64,000 nucleotides of DNA from Trematomus loennbergii (taxonomy: Eukaryota; Chordata; Actinopteri; Perciformes; Nototheniidae), in the NCBI GenBank assembly GCA_012861695.1, contig JAAOOA010000363.1:62001-126000 (forward strand), written 5' to 3'. The translations under genes and the position numbers were made by a program. Of this stretch, positions 20,771 to 33,133 are shown in pieces. Each line of letters starts with the position of its first letter. Within the stretch, counting starts at the first letter, position 1. The notes under the pieces are model-generated. The model had not been told where the DNA came from. It saw only the letters and a program-made list of their open reading frames with translations, and did not search any database.

Positions 20771-22168
20771 GCAGTCTGTATGTCCCTGCACGTTTATATT
20801 GATTTTAGAGTCGTGTTAACCCTCAAACTGCACAAATAATTAAAATACAAGACTAAGACTGGAGTCCCTAAGAATAAATGACTGAAACAAACAGCCAGCA
20901 CAGAAAAATGGTAACATTTTTATTCTAAAAACATAATTAGGTTTGTAATTAATGTCATCAGATCATTTGCATATTGTGTAAAGGTAAAAAAGAGACAAGG
21001 CACATAAGGAAATGTTTTTATCTCAGCTTTAAAATCACACAAAAAAGCTGAAATACATTGTTGTTTTGAAAGGGCTAACTAATCAAAAAACCGAATGCAT
21101 TATGTAAGGTCTTTTGGAACAACTTGATCGATTTAGTCTTTGACCAATATATGACAACTGAGCATCATCGAAGCAGAAAGCATGCATTTCGCCATCCAGC
21201 TGTATCCTGTCTGTCTGTCATACATTTATCTTATTTTTTGTGTTTGCATGATGACTTTTAACAATTTAGGTCCATTTCTAGCATTTACTGAACATTATGC
21301 TTTTCAAACCGCGTTACCACCCCCTCCTTGTGTTTACCCAACTCTTTGCTCCATCTCAATTTGAGATGCTACGGAGCATTCTGGGTAGAAAAACACATTT
21401 AGATTTAGACTTTCTGGTAACACATAATATATACAATAGTGAGACAAGGCCACTTTTTTTTGCCAGTGTTTTTCTCTAAATATTCAGATTATTCCTGAAT
21501 ATTGTTTAAGCAAACACGGCTTTACTTTCCTTTTTTTATAATCTAAAAATGTAGGAAAAACTATATCACGAAAAGAAATGAAAGTGAATCAACAGAAAAA
21601 AGAAAAGAAAATCTAATTAAAGAAAAACACTGTACTAAATGTATATTTTTAAATGTGCAGAAATAAATGTCCTGTGGGTCTGAGCTTTGGGTGGAGCCCA
21701 TCACTGCTGAACCAGCGGGGTGATGGATGGAGACCATCCTCTGCTAAAGCACTCATTTACGTAACTTGATTTCTGTTGATCCGTACTCAGACAGACATAC
21801 ATCAGTGATGACACTGATTCTGTACAGGTCCCGTTGCCTGATGGATAAGGCACTATTCTCATTAGCCAGGGACTTACAACATATCAGTTAAATGAAAAGC
21901 ATGTATGGCACTTTCACTTTAGACATGGAAATGAGTGCAGAGATGACTTTAGTTAGTCTCAATGTCCTGTGCATATAGGACAGAGGGGGCTGTTACATAT
22001 CTTCGCAAAAGGAGCTAATTTTCGAATTTAACAACCATGCAAATTGCCAACATGTACCCTCACATCTACATGAGCTTAGCTACAACCAGTCTTTTCACCC
22101 TCTGTCTGAAAACAGAGCCCAGTCCGCTCTGATTGGTTGGCTGGCCGGCTCTGTGATTGGTCAACAGC
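20771..22168. other. Non-coding stretch
   Basis: AT-rich sequence without a supportable gene, element end or RNA. It runs up to the target site of the next MITE. Confidence 0.4.
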
Positions 22169-22171
22169 TTA

Positions 22172-22831
22172 AGGCCCAGACACACCAAACTGACACCAAA
22201 GAACACTTCCCGACGGACCCGATTGTTGTGTCGCCTCACGTCTCCTGCGTCTTGGCCAACAGTCGCACTGGAAGACACCGCAAAGACTTCAGCCGACGGC
22301 CAAGAAGCACGTACGAACTGCGCATGCGTGAGTGGCAATAACTCTCCTTACCAGCAGGCGGCGGTAGTGTGTATTCGTCATTCAAAAGAGGCAACAACCG
22401 GAAGACAGACTGCGTGATAATAGAGAGAAGAAGAACAGACTGCGTGATATAAACAAACAACAAATAGCGTGTGCGTTCCATTTTCACTCTACAGCGAGAA
22501 GCTCATGGGGCTTTCCCCAACCTGTGTCGAGAGCTGGAGTTAAATGAAACCTCAGATTTGCCTTCTTAATCGTTTGTTTGGGTCCCTCACTTCCGTTTCG
22601 CTTCTCATGCACTGATTCGCTAGCTGAACAGCCAATCAGAGTGATTTATTTTGCCGACGGCCTTTAGCCGACAGCCTATCGATTCAACATGTTGAATCGG
22701 CGGCGGAAGGTGTCGGCACGGCTGAAACGACACGACGGTGCAGGACACACCAATCTGAGTAGGGCAACAGGACGCTCATCGACGGCCAGACATCTATCGA
22801 TGCCGAAAATTGGCCCGGTGTGTCCGGGCCT
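22172..22831. mobile_element. Harbinger-like MITE with TTA target duplication
   Basis: The left end AGGCCCAGACACACC is matched by the inverse of AGGCCCGGACACACC at the right end. TTA flanks both sides (22169-22171, 22832-22834). TWA targets are characteristic of PIF/Harbinger elements. The 660-bp interior has GACGG/CGACGG-rich blocks and no transposase. Confidence 0.75.
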
Positions 22832-22834
22832 TTA

Positions 22835-24117
22835 GAGTTATCCTTCCCCTTAGCCTTGTCATGTACAATGTGTTGGAGCACTAGCCAATATAATTTCAAG
22901 TGTAGTGGGAGAGAAACTTGAGGGAACTTTGCGATTTTAGCCATTACAGACATTTACGTGCACAAAAACCTATATAACACTACAGGGAAGGGAAAATATG
23001 GTCCCTTTAATCTGTGTTTTTGAGATTGTATTAAGCAACCAGTGTCTTATTGAAGTGACAGTGTAGAAAGAGGAAGACAGAGGGGATGCCCAAGTCAAAT
23101 GGTCCCAGGCCCATTGAAACCTGGGTCCTCCGCATGAGGGCAGAGCCCCAAAAAAACATATACAAAAGAAAGAGTCTTTCAAACATTGTGTAAAATTGTG
23201 TTTTCTTTAAACTTTCTTCCACTGTAATACTCCTTTGAGCAAAAATATTGCCATGTTTATCGTAAAAGGACAAAAATATTAAAACTCCTACTAAAATGTT
23301 GCAATCAAATCCAGTATAGCCCTGTAAAAGTGCAATCTGTTGTTTTGTTCATTGTGTGCCAGAAATGTTCTGTACTGATTTAAAGCTCTGCAGTACACAC
23401 ACATATTGTACAGCCAATATACTGCAGCTTGTTCAGTGGCCCCACTCTATATAGCCTTATTCTAATGTCAATTATTTTCTCATAACATGCTTTATGATAT
23501 TTCAAAGTTCTAAAAAATGTCCGTCTTCACGGGGCGTTTAGATAAAGCAACAAAACTATTAAGGTTAGGACAAAATGTGGTTGAGTAACATTGACAGAGA
23601 GGGTTTGGGCAACAAACTGCGTGGTTAAGGTTAGGGGAACTATTATCAGCAAAGAGCAAATGACAACTAATTATCAACACATTTACATATTTTTCTCCTG
23701 TAAACGCTGGACAAAATGTCAGTGACACATGTAAACACAATGTTAAATCATTTATGAATAACATCTGGCAGATTTGTCCTTGCACAAAACTTTGAGGCCA
23801 CATTTTGCAAGAGCATATGGTTCCATAATTACAAAGTTTGTCAGAAGAACTTTTTCATGCCTCCTGTGAGGGTGTGTGAGTGGTAACCTGGAGAGAAAAG
23901 TCTGTTGACTCTTCCTCCTGCTCCTCTGACCCCTCTAATGTGTTTGTGTGTGCATATGTGGGCGCAGCCTAACAGTGTGAGGGTCTTGAGGATTGTTTTA
24001 TTGCCGGTAACAGGAGTGCTTCCTGTACACTCCCACACACAGAAAAAAAATGGCTTGGCAAACAAAAGTAAATTAAATCTGGCAGACAGGAAGACACCTA
24101 AAATATAGAAGTTGAAG
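22835..24117. other. Non-coding stretch
   Basis: No gene is supported. Sequence near 23560-23640 (GGTTAGGACAAAATGTGG type) resembles a phrase around 27240-27360 and may be part of a diffuse low-copy repeat. Otherwise AT-rich. Confidence 0.35.
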
Positions 24118-24125
24118 CAGATCAA

Positions 24126-24657
24126 CAGAGGTGGAAGTAGTACTCAGACCTTGTACTTAAGTAAAAGTAGACGTACCAGAGTGTAGGAATACTCTGTTGC
24201 AAGTAAAAGTCCTGTATTCAAATGTTACTATTAACAAGTAGAATTACAAAAGTATTAGCATCAAAATATATCCATATATTAATGTCCATATGTCCATTTC
24301 AGAATAATATATATGATATGTTTTATAATGATTGATCATGAAAGTGTTCTCAAAGCTGGTAAAGGTGCAGCTAGTTTGAATGACTTTGTATACTGCAGGG
24401 TAGCTTGTGGATTTACTCCAGGTGGAACTAAAGTCTGATTTAACACTTGATTATATTTCACATCATTAATCCACATCTGTAAAGTAACTAAAGCTACTAA
24501 ATACATGTAGTGGAGTAAAAGTACACCATGTACCTCTGAACTGTAGTGGGAGTACAAAGTAGCAAAAAATGATAATACTCAAGTAAAAGTACAACTAACT
24601 CAAAATTGTACTCGAGTACAGTACTTCAACAAATCTACTTAGTTTCTTTACCCACTG
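24126..24657. mobile_element. hAT MITE, family H2, copy 1
   Basis: Ends are CAGAGGTGGAAGTAG and the inverse of CAGTGGGTAAAG. The 8-bp flanks CAGATCAA (24118-24125) and CAGACCAA (24658-24665) differ by one base, fitting a hAT duplication. The body is built of ACTTAAGTAAAAGTA-like units. The same family, longer and in the opposite orientation, lies at 51166-52008. No coding capacity. Confidence 0.85.
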
Positions 24658-24665
24658 CAGACCAA

Positions 24666-25341
24666 GACATCTATTACACAAAGAAATGTCCTTAAAAAGT
24701 CGATATTTTAAATCCAATTCAGTTTTGCATCATGTGGAGTGCGATTTGCCTCCAAGTGTGTGTAAAGTGTGTTATATGTGTGTGCATGTGTGGCATGGGA
24801 AAGACTAACGAGAGAGCAAAGGTGAAACAGAAGGAGGTGAGAAGAGATGACACAAGAGAGGAGGACAGGAAATGAAATGATAAGGCAAGGTCAGGGGAGG
24901 TTGGCAAAGTGAAGACAGGAGGCCGTCATAGTCCCAGTGGGTGAGAGAGGGGGGGGAGAGAAGAACAAGGGGTGAGGAGGACAGGTGGTTGTGCTTCACA
25001 TTTGTACCAGATGACAGAGCTCTAACGAGGAGCAAAGGCTATAACAACTTGCTTTCATACTTTGACAGAAGATTGGCCTTCCAATATCCCCGACGCAAAG
25101 TATGAAACACCTTTCTCAAGATCACAAATTGGACTTCAATCTTGTTGGCAAAAGTTTGCCCAGTGGACACTGCACAAAGGAAGGAGACAACCCTCAAAAG
25201 GCAGCAGGGCAGGCGGGAGGAGGGAAAAAAAGATGTAAAGATGATATGAACATAAAAGAAAAAGAGACAGGATGAAACCAAGATCCCAGGAAGTGTCCCA
25301 AATGTTAGTTTGACGACAGCTTCGGTGTCATTCACGTGATG
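24666..25341. other. Non-coding, purine-rich stretch
   Basis: GGAGG/GAGAGA-rich sequence at about 24780-25010 followed by unremarkable sequence. Long minus-strand open frames here come from the composition bias and carry no domain. Confidence 0.4.
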
Positions 25342-25556
25342 CCATTGGGCCCAAAAAGACTTTCCCATTTACTCACATTGGGCGTCACCGTCTGAAGTTT
25401 GCCATTACAATGATGACGTTTGTAAAATGTGCTCATAGCTTAATCCAGTGTGGTTTTTCCTATGCCATTCATATGACTGAGCCGAGACTTTGACATAGAG
25501 ACTGTGAGGAGGGGCTTAAGGAAAACACGAGTGCACATGCGCTTTGGGCCCAATGG
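25342..25556. mobile_element. Small MITE-like inverted-repeat unit
   Basis: CCATTGGGCCCAAA at 25342-25355 is perfectly inverted at 25543-25556. Direct ATG triplets flank the unit (25339-25341 and 25557-25559). At 215 bp and with one copy in the window it could be a small MITE or a chance palindrome. Confidence 0.4.
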
Positions 25557-25569
25557 ATGTGGAAGATCA

Positions 25570-25695
25570 CCGAAAGATCCAGGAAAAATAGAGTAGAGAT
25601 CTAGGGAAGATCTAGAAAGATTTGGGAAGATCCAATGAAGATCAAGACAAGATCTGGGAAAGATCCAGGGAAGATACAATGAAGATCCAGGGGAG
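25570..25695. repeat. Degenerate AGATCCAG minisatellite
   Basis: About seven irregular units of the GAAGATCCAGGGAA/GAAGATCTGGGAAA type. The unit length is variable (about 15-20 bp) and there are no spacers. It ends near the GATCCAGGGGAG unit at about 25685. Confidence 0.7.
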
Positions 25696-25699
25696 AAAC

Positions 25700-28600
25700 T
25701 TTCATAGGGATACATTTACAACACTGTATCCAGTTCTCTTTACACATCTATGGGAACAACCTGTGCGCCGGTGGCTGTCTGTCTTACTAGCAGCCGATGA
25801 CAGAGGACACAGCAGGAGCAGACAAGTTCGTAACACCTGACAGCTCAACATCTGCTACATCTCACTGGGTCTTCTTCCCCGCCCGGCTTCCACTTGTCTT
25901 TTCTTTTCCCACCCTGCCTTCTCAAGCAATTCCCATCTCCTCTTTTGTTTGGCCCCTTGTCTTCCCAGCTGTCGCCTCTCGGCTCCCCTCAGCCGTTTGG
26001 ATCGCCTCACCTCTCGTCCATTTCACTGTGACATGTCTTCTTCTCTCTCCATCCGCTCCTCACCCTTCCTCCTCGCACCTTTTCCTTACAGTTTTTTTTA
26101 TTGTTTTGTCCTTTTTTTCACACAGTATAGTGTGTGTTGCTCGTGTGTGTCGTCTGTGATTAAAGAAGGTGTCATCCCTGTCACAGTATGCCACCGCCGC
26201 CTGCTGTCACCTGTCTACCTTTAATGGATGGTGTCAGTTGGTGCGTGTGTATGTAGGTGTGTGTGTGTGTGTGAACAAGCACTTCTGACAGTGTGCATGC
26301 AACCATTTGCGTGCAAGAATGTGCTAATGAGCTAAGCAGAGGATGTGGCAGAGTCAGTGACCTGTACTGAGTGCTAAACACTAATCTATCTGATGGCACA
26401 TTAATGTTAGAAATGATACTTGAAAAGCTGTTAACTCCACTAATAATTTGAGAAAGACAAAGGTGCTGGAAGAGCAAAAAACAAGAGAAATTCCCTAGTA
26501 AACAAGCAGTTGCATGCTAACAAAAACCCTTATAAAATAGTTAATATAAAATGTATTATCATCTCTCAAAGAATTGCTGGGTGCTTTCATAATTCAAAGT
26601 ATTGCAGCCACAAAAAAAAGAAAAAATGATGTGACATAATCAAAGCCATGAATTCCAATCCTCAAACATATTTCTTTCCTCCCATCCTTTCTCCCTCTGT
26701 ATTATTATTTCACTATCCTGAGCCTGCATGTTCCATCAAAACCAAACTCATTATATATTGCGTTAGTAATGTCCTTTATGACTGAGTCTCTTTTCATCTT
26801 GCTGACATCTGTCACTGAAAACCTGTTTTATCTCGAATTCACAGAGACACAAGGTTCACGACAAAAATATGACACTGATGATTTTTTCGCAAAAACGTTT
26901 GAAGTTCTCATCACATCATTTCATGGCAGTTTGAATTAATGCATTTTTATTCACTCAGAACATCTGCCATTTTCAGATTCTTCTCAACTAAGGCATTTGC
27001 GGATCTTAATTCTAAAAGTACCGTTAAAACCTATTATTTTTCTTGTGCTTGTATTACATATTCCACTACAGAAAGTAATAAATCTCCTTTGGTCACAAGC
27101 TCAGGATGGGTTACTTGACTCTAGTTAATTCCAGGATCGTTTCACATGATACTAGCCTGGAAATGACGCAACCAATCTGGTGTGTCTGACCAGCTTATCA
27201 GAATATATTTTGTTTTCAACATGTCTGTAAAGATGACGTCAAAATGTGGTTTAAGTTGTGAATTGAAACAAAACAAAATGCAAAGAAAATGTTTTGGTTG
27301 TGTTAAGGCAATATAACTACTTGGTTAGGTTTAGTAAAACATTATGGTTTGGCCTAAAATAAAAATGTTTGTCACCTAATTCAACATTTACGTTTTGGTT
27401 TCATATGTGACACACATTTGTCTCCTGGGTTAAAGTCCTGTGTTTGTTTCACTCCATACACCCCAACACAGACGTTTAGGTTTGGGAATGTATTTTTTGA
27501 CAACAGCACAAATGGTTGAACATTCATTACAAAAAAGGTTTTAAACTAATCGAGTCTACTCACAACTGCTCTTACCCCTGTTCACCCTCATTATAATCCT
27601 AACACCTATCTGGAGCAATTATAATTTCTGACAGAACATGTTTCCAAACATCTTTGAGTCTTTTCATCATGCTCTTATTTTCCACAATAACACACTTTTT
27701 CTATTTATATCATTTCATCATCTTTCAGTGAAGCCTGAGCACTTTAAGAAAACATTAAGAGAAACTTTTTCCTCACATTGAGTCACATTGCAGACAAAGG
27801 CTTTTCTTTTGTCCACTCCATCATCTGCTACATTTCATTAAAGCTCTTTACAGCCGAGTGTTAAAATGATTCCCATGGCCACTTGACAGTGGAGCCGCTC
27901 TGACAATTCACTAGATCTGTGGAGCTCTTTCTCTCTCTGTAGTTCTGTAGAATATTCTGATGGTCCAGCTTCTGTGTCGGCCTTCATTAACTCCACATTT
28001 TGATCATAGCTTCTTTTTACTTTTTACATGGCCACTTATGTAACCAGCCCTATGTGTGTGTGAGTACATGTTTCAAAAGAAAAAGGCCCATCACGAATAA
28101 AAGGACGGGGGGAAAAGCACTTGGTAAGTTCAGCATATTTTAATGTTCGAGAGCAAAAAAGAACCAAGTTGAACTCAAATTAGTAGAAACAGTAAATATT
28201 TAAGAATGAAACTACATCTGGTTGAATACAATAACCTGGTGTGTAATGAGAAGGGTTTATAAAACAACAAAAGGATAGCAACACAGTGCAAGTAGTGCTG
28301 CAGTTGATGGGAATTACTTTGGTTGATGATGCTGCCCTTTTAAGAGTGTTGGCAGAGTGTTTACCTAATCGTCCAATCAACCAAACGAAGGAACTGTGAT
28401 ATGTAATTGACAGTGGCGGCTGGTGCATTTTTCTCCAGGGGGGGCTCAACCAAAATGTAAGAAAACGTATACACAAACTCAAAACATATGTCATATTACA
28501 ACGCAGGGCTAGCTCAAAGGCACACAGCACTTGATACTTCCAAAACAGTATTAAGGTAAGCCTTTTGCATGGATACCCCACTGTAAGAAAAGGAGCTTTT

Positions 28601-29307
28601 CAATGTCTTAACAGATTATAATACCCTGATACACATACACAGTTACACACGAAGAGAAGCAGTCACATAATTCTCTCAAATGCAATTTATATGTGGTGTT
28701 GCGTTATCACTCTGCCTCTGTACAAGTCTCCAGGGTTGAGCCATTGAAAGGCTAGTAGATGAGAGACACTGAAGGGCAGTGCAACTCAAAATGAACAGAT
28801 ATCCCCACTCAAATCCTCCCCTCCTGGGATTCCTCCTTCCTCTCTTTCTTTCCTTCTTTGTACTAACACCCTGTTGCTTTCAGCTATTTTTTTCACCCTG
28901 AAGTTACCTGAGTTTATGAAACCACACGTTATCATACTGTTGAAGCCATTATGTATACAAAATAAAAAAAATCTTGTTTTTTGCAAACAGAGTATATTAA
29001 GATGGGCAATGCAGGACCACTGCTTCCCACTTTTGATTCATCTTTTGTTTTCTACCAGCTGAAGAACATTAGGGAACACGATTATTGTTCATTCAAGATA
29101 AGAAAACCACAGTCAATAAAGGGGTTTCCTGATCAACTGCAGGTCTTTCTACAACTAAGGGGCCAGAACAGAAAAGACCACAATTGTAATATCTAAAGGT
29201 TGTACAATGAAAATGCAAAACAGCAAGGCCCAAGCATAGATCCCTGTTGAACTCCACATTTTCTAAAACTAAACCTGCAATGCCCAGCTTGTTTTAAAGA
29301 TGTTCAA
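25700..29307. other. Long non-coding stretch
   Basis: I see no defensible gene across this interval. Minor items are a C/T-rich patch at about 25860-26100, a short GT run near 26258-26272 and TTAGGTTTAGTAAAACATTA-type sequence near 27320-27345. A possible left end of a hAT-type element (CAGTGGCGGCTGGTG near 28412) has no matching right end. The open frame on the minus strand at 28180-28581 has no recognisable domain. Confidence 0.4.
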
Positions 29308-29311
29308 TTAA

Positions 29312-30020
29312 CCCTTAGATGCACGAGTGACTGGACCCTACACTCTTCCATAAGTGGGTCAAAAAGGACCCGTATTAGAGTAATATGTGTTTTTATGCCA
29401 TTTTTGTCATTTTGGTTAAGAAAAATCACTTGTATAATAATTTTACATTTTGAACATATTGATGCAAAGATCTCCGCTATTCTGAGACCCTCACAGTATT
29501 CCAGTCCCTTTTCAAAACTCATTTTTTATCCTCTTGTCTACTCATAACCCACCCCCATCAATCCATGCAGGTTGATCAAGTTTGATAGTCCTATACCCCC
29601 ACCCTAACCTCCCCTTATATTGTAAAGCGATTTTGAGTCCTTGAAAAGCCCTATCAAAATAGAATGTATTATTATTATTTATATTATTATTATACTGACA
29701 GGTATCAGATCTTGCTGTGTAAAATAATCTTCCTGAGAGGTGTCACTTGTGATGTAGTCTGTGTGTCCTACAGTGAATGTATTCCTGACAGCCACAGGTG
29801 ACACATTTTTGACCCACTTATGGAAGCTTGGGGTAGAAATACAAAAACTACAATTTCTTAAAATGTATAAAATGTAAATTTAAAATTTGAATGGCATGAT
29901 ATCCAAAACATATTTTTTGAGGAATAGCTGGAATATGAAATGATAAAAAAATGTAATTACAAAGATACTCTAAGAAAACCACCTCACGGGTCAAAGAAGA
30001 CCCACTTATGCATCTAAGGG
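29312..30020. mobile_element. piggyBac-like MITE, family P5
   Basis: Starts CCCTTAGATGCACGAGTG and ends with the inverse of CCCTTAGATGCATAAGTG. The left flank is TTAA (29308-29311) and the right flank TTAC (30021-30024), i.e. a TTAA target with one change. Paired GGGTCAAAAAGGACCC-like blocks lie inside both ends. A LINE 3' end is nested within it at about 29480-29695. Confidence 0.75.
29480..29695 (+). mobile_element. LINE 3' end with ATT tail nested in the MITE
   Basis: The text runs from TTTTCAAAACTCATTTTTTA (an ORF2 C-terminal 'FKTH'-type region) through TTGTAAAGCGATTTTGAGTC to a (TTATT/ATT)n tail at about 29668-29695. This is the typical 3' region of fish L2/CR1-group LINEs. It lies within the P5 MITE and presumably inserted after it. 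Confidence 0.55.
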
Positions 30021-30024
30021 TTAC

Positions 30025-30600
30025 AATTACATTCAATTATAGTACTATGATCAACATTGTCATAAACAAAAACAGAAGGAAAACCATAGTCATATATTTT
30101 GGTGATGTCAAGTTTTAATTGGCTTCTGGGAAACTGCTGTAAGAGAAATGTCAAGTATTTTTGGTATTTCTCTAAATAAGAACGCACTAATACTATTACT
30201 TGGGAAAACATCAGAGGAGATTAAAACGAATTTCCTTGTAATTAGTATATCATTATTTAACAAATGACAACGACCTGTTTAAAAGATGATAACATAAGTA
30301 CAGTATCTAACAATGCAAGAATGGTAAATGAAATGTATGGACATTGAAAAAAATAACTAAGTTATAAAACACAAAACATTAACAATGAACAGGTGGTAAC
30401 ATGTGACAATTAATATATGGTTATACCCAAAACATTTAAAAGTTTACTTAATCAAATTCACACAGTCAACCAGGTGAAGTGAAGCTAACGTTTTACTCAA
30501 GGAAAAGTAGAAACATTAGCACCTGCTTTGTCCGCAGTTGTTGTCTTAAGTACCTAATCAACCAGCTGTCTGTATGTAGCATAGTTAGCTGTTTGTTTTA
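30025..30600. other. AT-rich non-coding stretch
   Basis: No gene or element end recognised. Confidence 0.4.
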
Positions 30601-30833
30601 AGCCCCTTTTACACTGTTATTCAGAAATGCTGTAGTAAATAAGATCCGCCATTACGTCGACTTTTTAATACTTAACCAGACAATGCCAGCATAATGCTGC
30701 CCCAGTGTTGATATTAGACAGCATGCCGGCCTGACGTGTAACACAACAGCGCCGGCGAATATGTGTCTGCATGTCCCGCCATGCCGGAATAACGGCGCAA
30801 CAATCTTGCCTTGAACAGGCTGTGAAGGGGGCT
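30601..30833. mobile_element. Small TIR MITE, Harbinger-like
   Basis: AGCCCCTTTTACACTG at the left is matched by the inverse of AGCCCCCTTCACAGCCTG at the right. The flanks are TTA (30598-30600) and TTG (30834-30836). The 233-bp interior is GC-rich. The ends and near-TTA target fit a Harbinger-type MITE, but a single copy keeps confidence moderate. Confidence 0.5.
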
Positions 30834-30836
30834 TTG

Positions 30837-31680
30837 CCGCCACACCCGGTTACTAAGCAACGCTTATCGTTAGGTATCCCTGATAAGGAGGCAGTCATAT
30901 CATTAACTAAAACTAGCTAGATCTGATCGATATGGACATAAACGCGAGTGAAGTATAATCAGGAGAGTGATCAGGTTCTGCAAACTGAGACACGCAGCTC
31001 TGCATGATCACCTGCAGCTCTGCCGCTGTGAGGGACCGGTGAGCAGAGCACAAGCTTCAAGTTAGACCTAACACATTTAGCAATCTTATCTACCTCTGGA
31101 AGTAACCGAACTAGTTATAAATATGTTTATTCTTTACTTTTGTGTCACTCATTACTGGATTAGCGAGCTGCATGAGACTAAACTGACGGGCTGTCAGGAG
31201 AGGGAGAGAGGAAAAGAGAGCACCCTGTTTATTTCTCCCGTGTTATTATCCAAAGTTACTGTACATTTTTGAATAATGTAGTTAATCTACTATTAGTTGT
31301 TTGTGTAAATGTATTACTTATATTGTTGATTTTGGTAGAAGCGCCGATAAAAGTATGGATAATACAAAGATAAATGCACCTTGTTTGTGTCAGGTGGCTA
31401 TTAGTTTATTTGGGTGATTACTGTATCGTGCGAGTGATTTCAGATAACGTCTGCCTACTGCATCCGTGGCCCAGCAGCTGTTACTAGTCTTGCCTATATG
31501 CTTATGAAACTGTTTCATCTTAATTATAATAAGGCATTGCATTTTCTTAAGAGGAGTGGCCTACCTGCCCAACGTATGTGTTTGTCATATTTATGAGGGA
31601 ACACTTGATGATGGCTAGAGCAAGTAAAGTTGAATTTTTTTGTGAAGCATGTTAAATATTTTCAATATTTGTTTCACAGC
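30837..31680. other. Non-coding stretch
   Basis: No supported gene. The last part precedes the C2H2-type exon remnant and may contain upstream exons of that gene that I cannot define. Confidence 0.35.
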
Positions 31681-31999
31681 ACCGACTGCGCTAACGGAGA
31701 GAAGTTGAACGAAGATAACAAAACAGAGGAGGTAAATTTCATTATTTTATTAAACACTGAAACAACAGTTTTTATTGACTGTTTTCCAAATGTTTGTGCA
31801 ATTACGGTAGATGTTCCATTAACTATAGTTTGGAGTAGATGTAATTATTGGCATCAATGAGTAAATATAATTGGGTGTCATTTTTAAAGCTCTGTATGAT
31901 AAAACATATTAGTCCAAAAAGTATGTAGGTAAATGGAAGTAGCATTAAACCAGCCTGTTCGCTCCATGTGATAACACTATTTATCCTCACTTTTTTAGG

Positions 32000-33133
32000 T
32001 TGCAGCTTATGGGATGGCAATGTAAGCTCTGCACATGTGGCTTCAGCGAAAGGGTCACTTCTCAAGCACTATCGATTGAAGTACGGTACCTTTGGAATCT
32101 GGGAGAAGATGCGAGTGCCTTGATCAAGGACTTTGAGGTTAGTACTATGGCTGAAATGATTCCTCAAGTAACTCGATTACTAAAAATTATCGGGCAGTGG
32201 GACAGACATACACGCACTCAGTCAAGCAGACGAACAGACAGACAGCGTGGCACAGAGGTGAGACCGGGGCCGATACAGATGTGCAGTGATCAGTTACAAT
32301 TATAGTACCCTTATATGTGTAGCCCAGAAGACGTATACTTTTTTTTTTTTTTAGTTATTTGAAATAAAAAAACAATAATTATTAGTTTTTGCATTTCAGA
32401 AAATGGGTTCTTTAAAACTTTATGCACTAAATGGGTCTAGCTTTGACATAATATTATTGTATGCAATTTAAACAATAACAATGTGGATTTTTCTTGTTGT
32501 TCATTTTGAGAGGCCGGTCTTATTTTCTCTTTTCTATATTTACTATTGCTCTTTTAATAAAGCAAAATAATGTATTATCCGATTAATGAATTCATCGTTA
32601 GAATACTCTATAGCTGCAGCCCTAGTTAGTACAATAGTTTTCAGGATTTTTAACAGTGTTAGTTTTGAAGTTTTAAATAATGTAATCATGGATGACTGTG
32701 AGATGATCAAGAACATACATAGTGAGTGAGCAGTGAGGAATTGCTCTTTGTGTGTCTTGTAACATGCAGGCTGAAAGTAAGCACTAACCAGTTATCTTTT
32801 CAATGTCTGCAGGATGCTGCTGATGCACCTGTCAGTGTACAAGAGGAGTTGGCAGAGGAGGTGATGAAGATGTACCTGCTGCAGAACCAAGATGGGTCAG
32901 TCGATGAACCTACTGATGTAGGGATTGTGATTGAGGGCATCCCTGTCCTCAGAAGTCTTGGGAATCTTAGCAGAGCCGGCTGCTATCTGTTTGGACTAAC
33001 CTATGCCTTGGATCTGAGATACCCCAAGAATCTCAAATATAGTTTTGAGGTATTCCAAAAACTACTGTTGGAGCTGGATCCTGGCAACCTTTCAACCAAG
33101 GTTCAGAGACTGAAAAATTGCCTGCATATGTAG
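32000..33133 (+). pseudogene. Second locus with C2H2 exon and PB1-family terminal exon
   Basis: At about 32003-32135 a GWQCKLCTCGF block and, one base out of frame, LLKHYRLKYGTF match the C2H2 start of the remnant at 3009-5590. At 32813-33133, after a TTTTCAATGTCTGCAG acceptor, lies an exon with [27 protein letters not shown] and [21 protein letters not shown], ending in TAG at 33131. It matches the last exon of the 919-2265 remnant. A hAT MITE (32146-32624) sits between them. The terminal exon is open over its full length, so it is better preserved than its counterpart at the first locus. Everything between the two exon types is missing. Confidence 0.6.
32146..32624. mobile_element. hAT MITE with perfect 8-bp target duplication
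   Basis: GTTAGTAC flanks both sides (32138-32145 and 32625-32632). The ends are TATGGCTGAAATGATT and the inverse of TAGGGCTGCAGCTATAG. The interior is rich in ATTAATCGATT-like words, common to the fish CAGGGCTGCAAC-type hAT families. It inserted at the 3' edge of the C2H2 exon remnant. Confidence 0.8.

Noticed and set aside
25570..25695. CRISPR-like or protein-repeat interpretation of the AGATCCAG units
   Set aside because: Irregular unit length, no spacers and no open frame of note; a minisatellite.
28180..28581. 133-codon minus-strand open frame as a gene
   Set aside because: No start context, domain, splice support or family resemblance; composition is like the surrounding non-coding DNA.
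28412..28600. hAT element starting CAGTGGCGGCTGGTG
   Set aside because: The left end looks right but I found no inverse right end nor 8-bp duplicate within the next kilobase, so I only mention it as a possible fragment.
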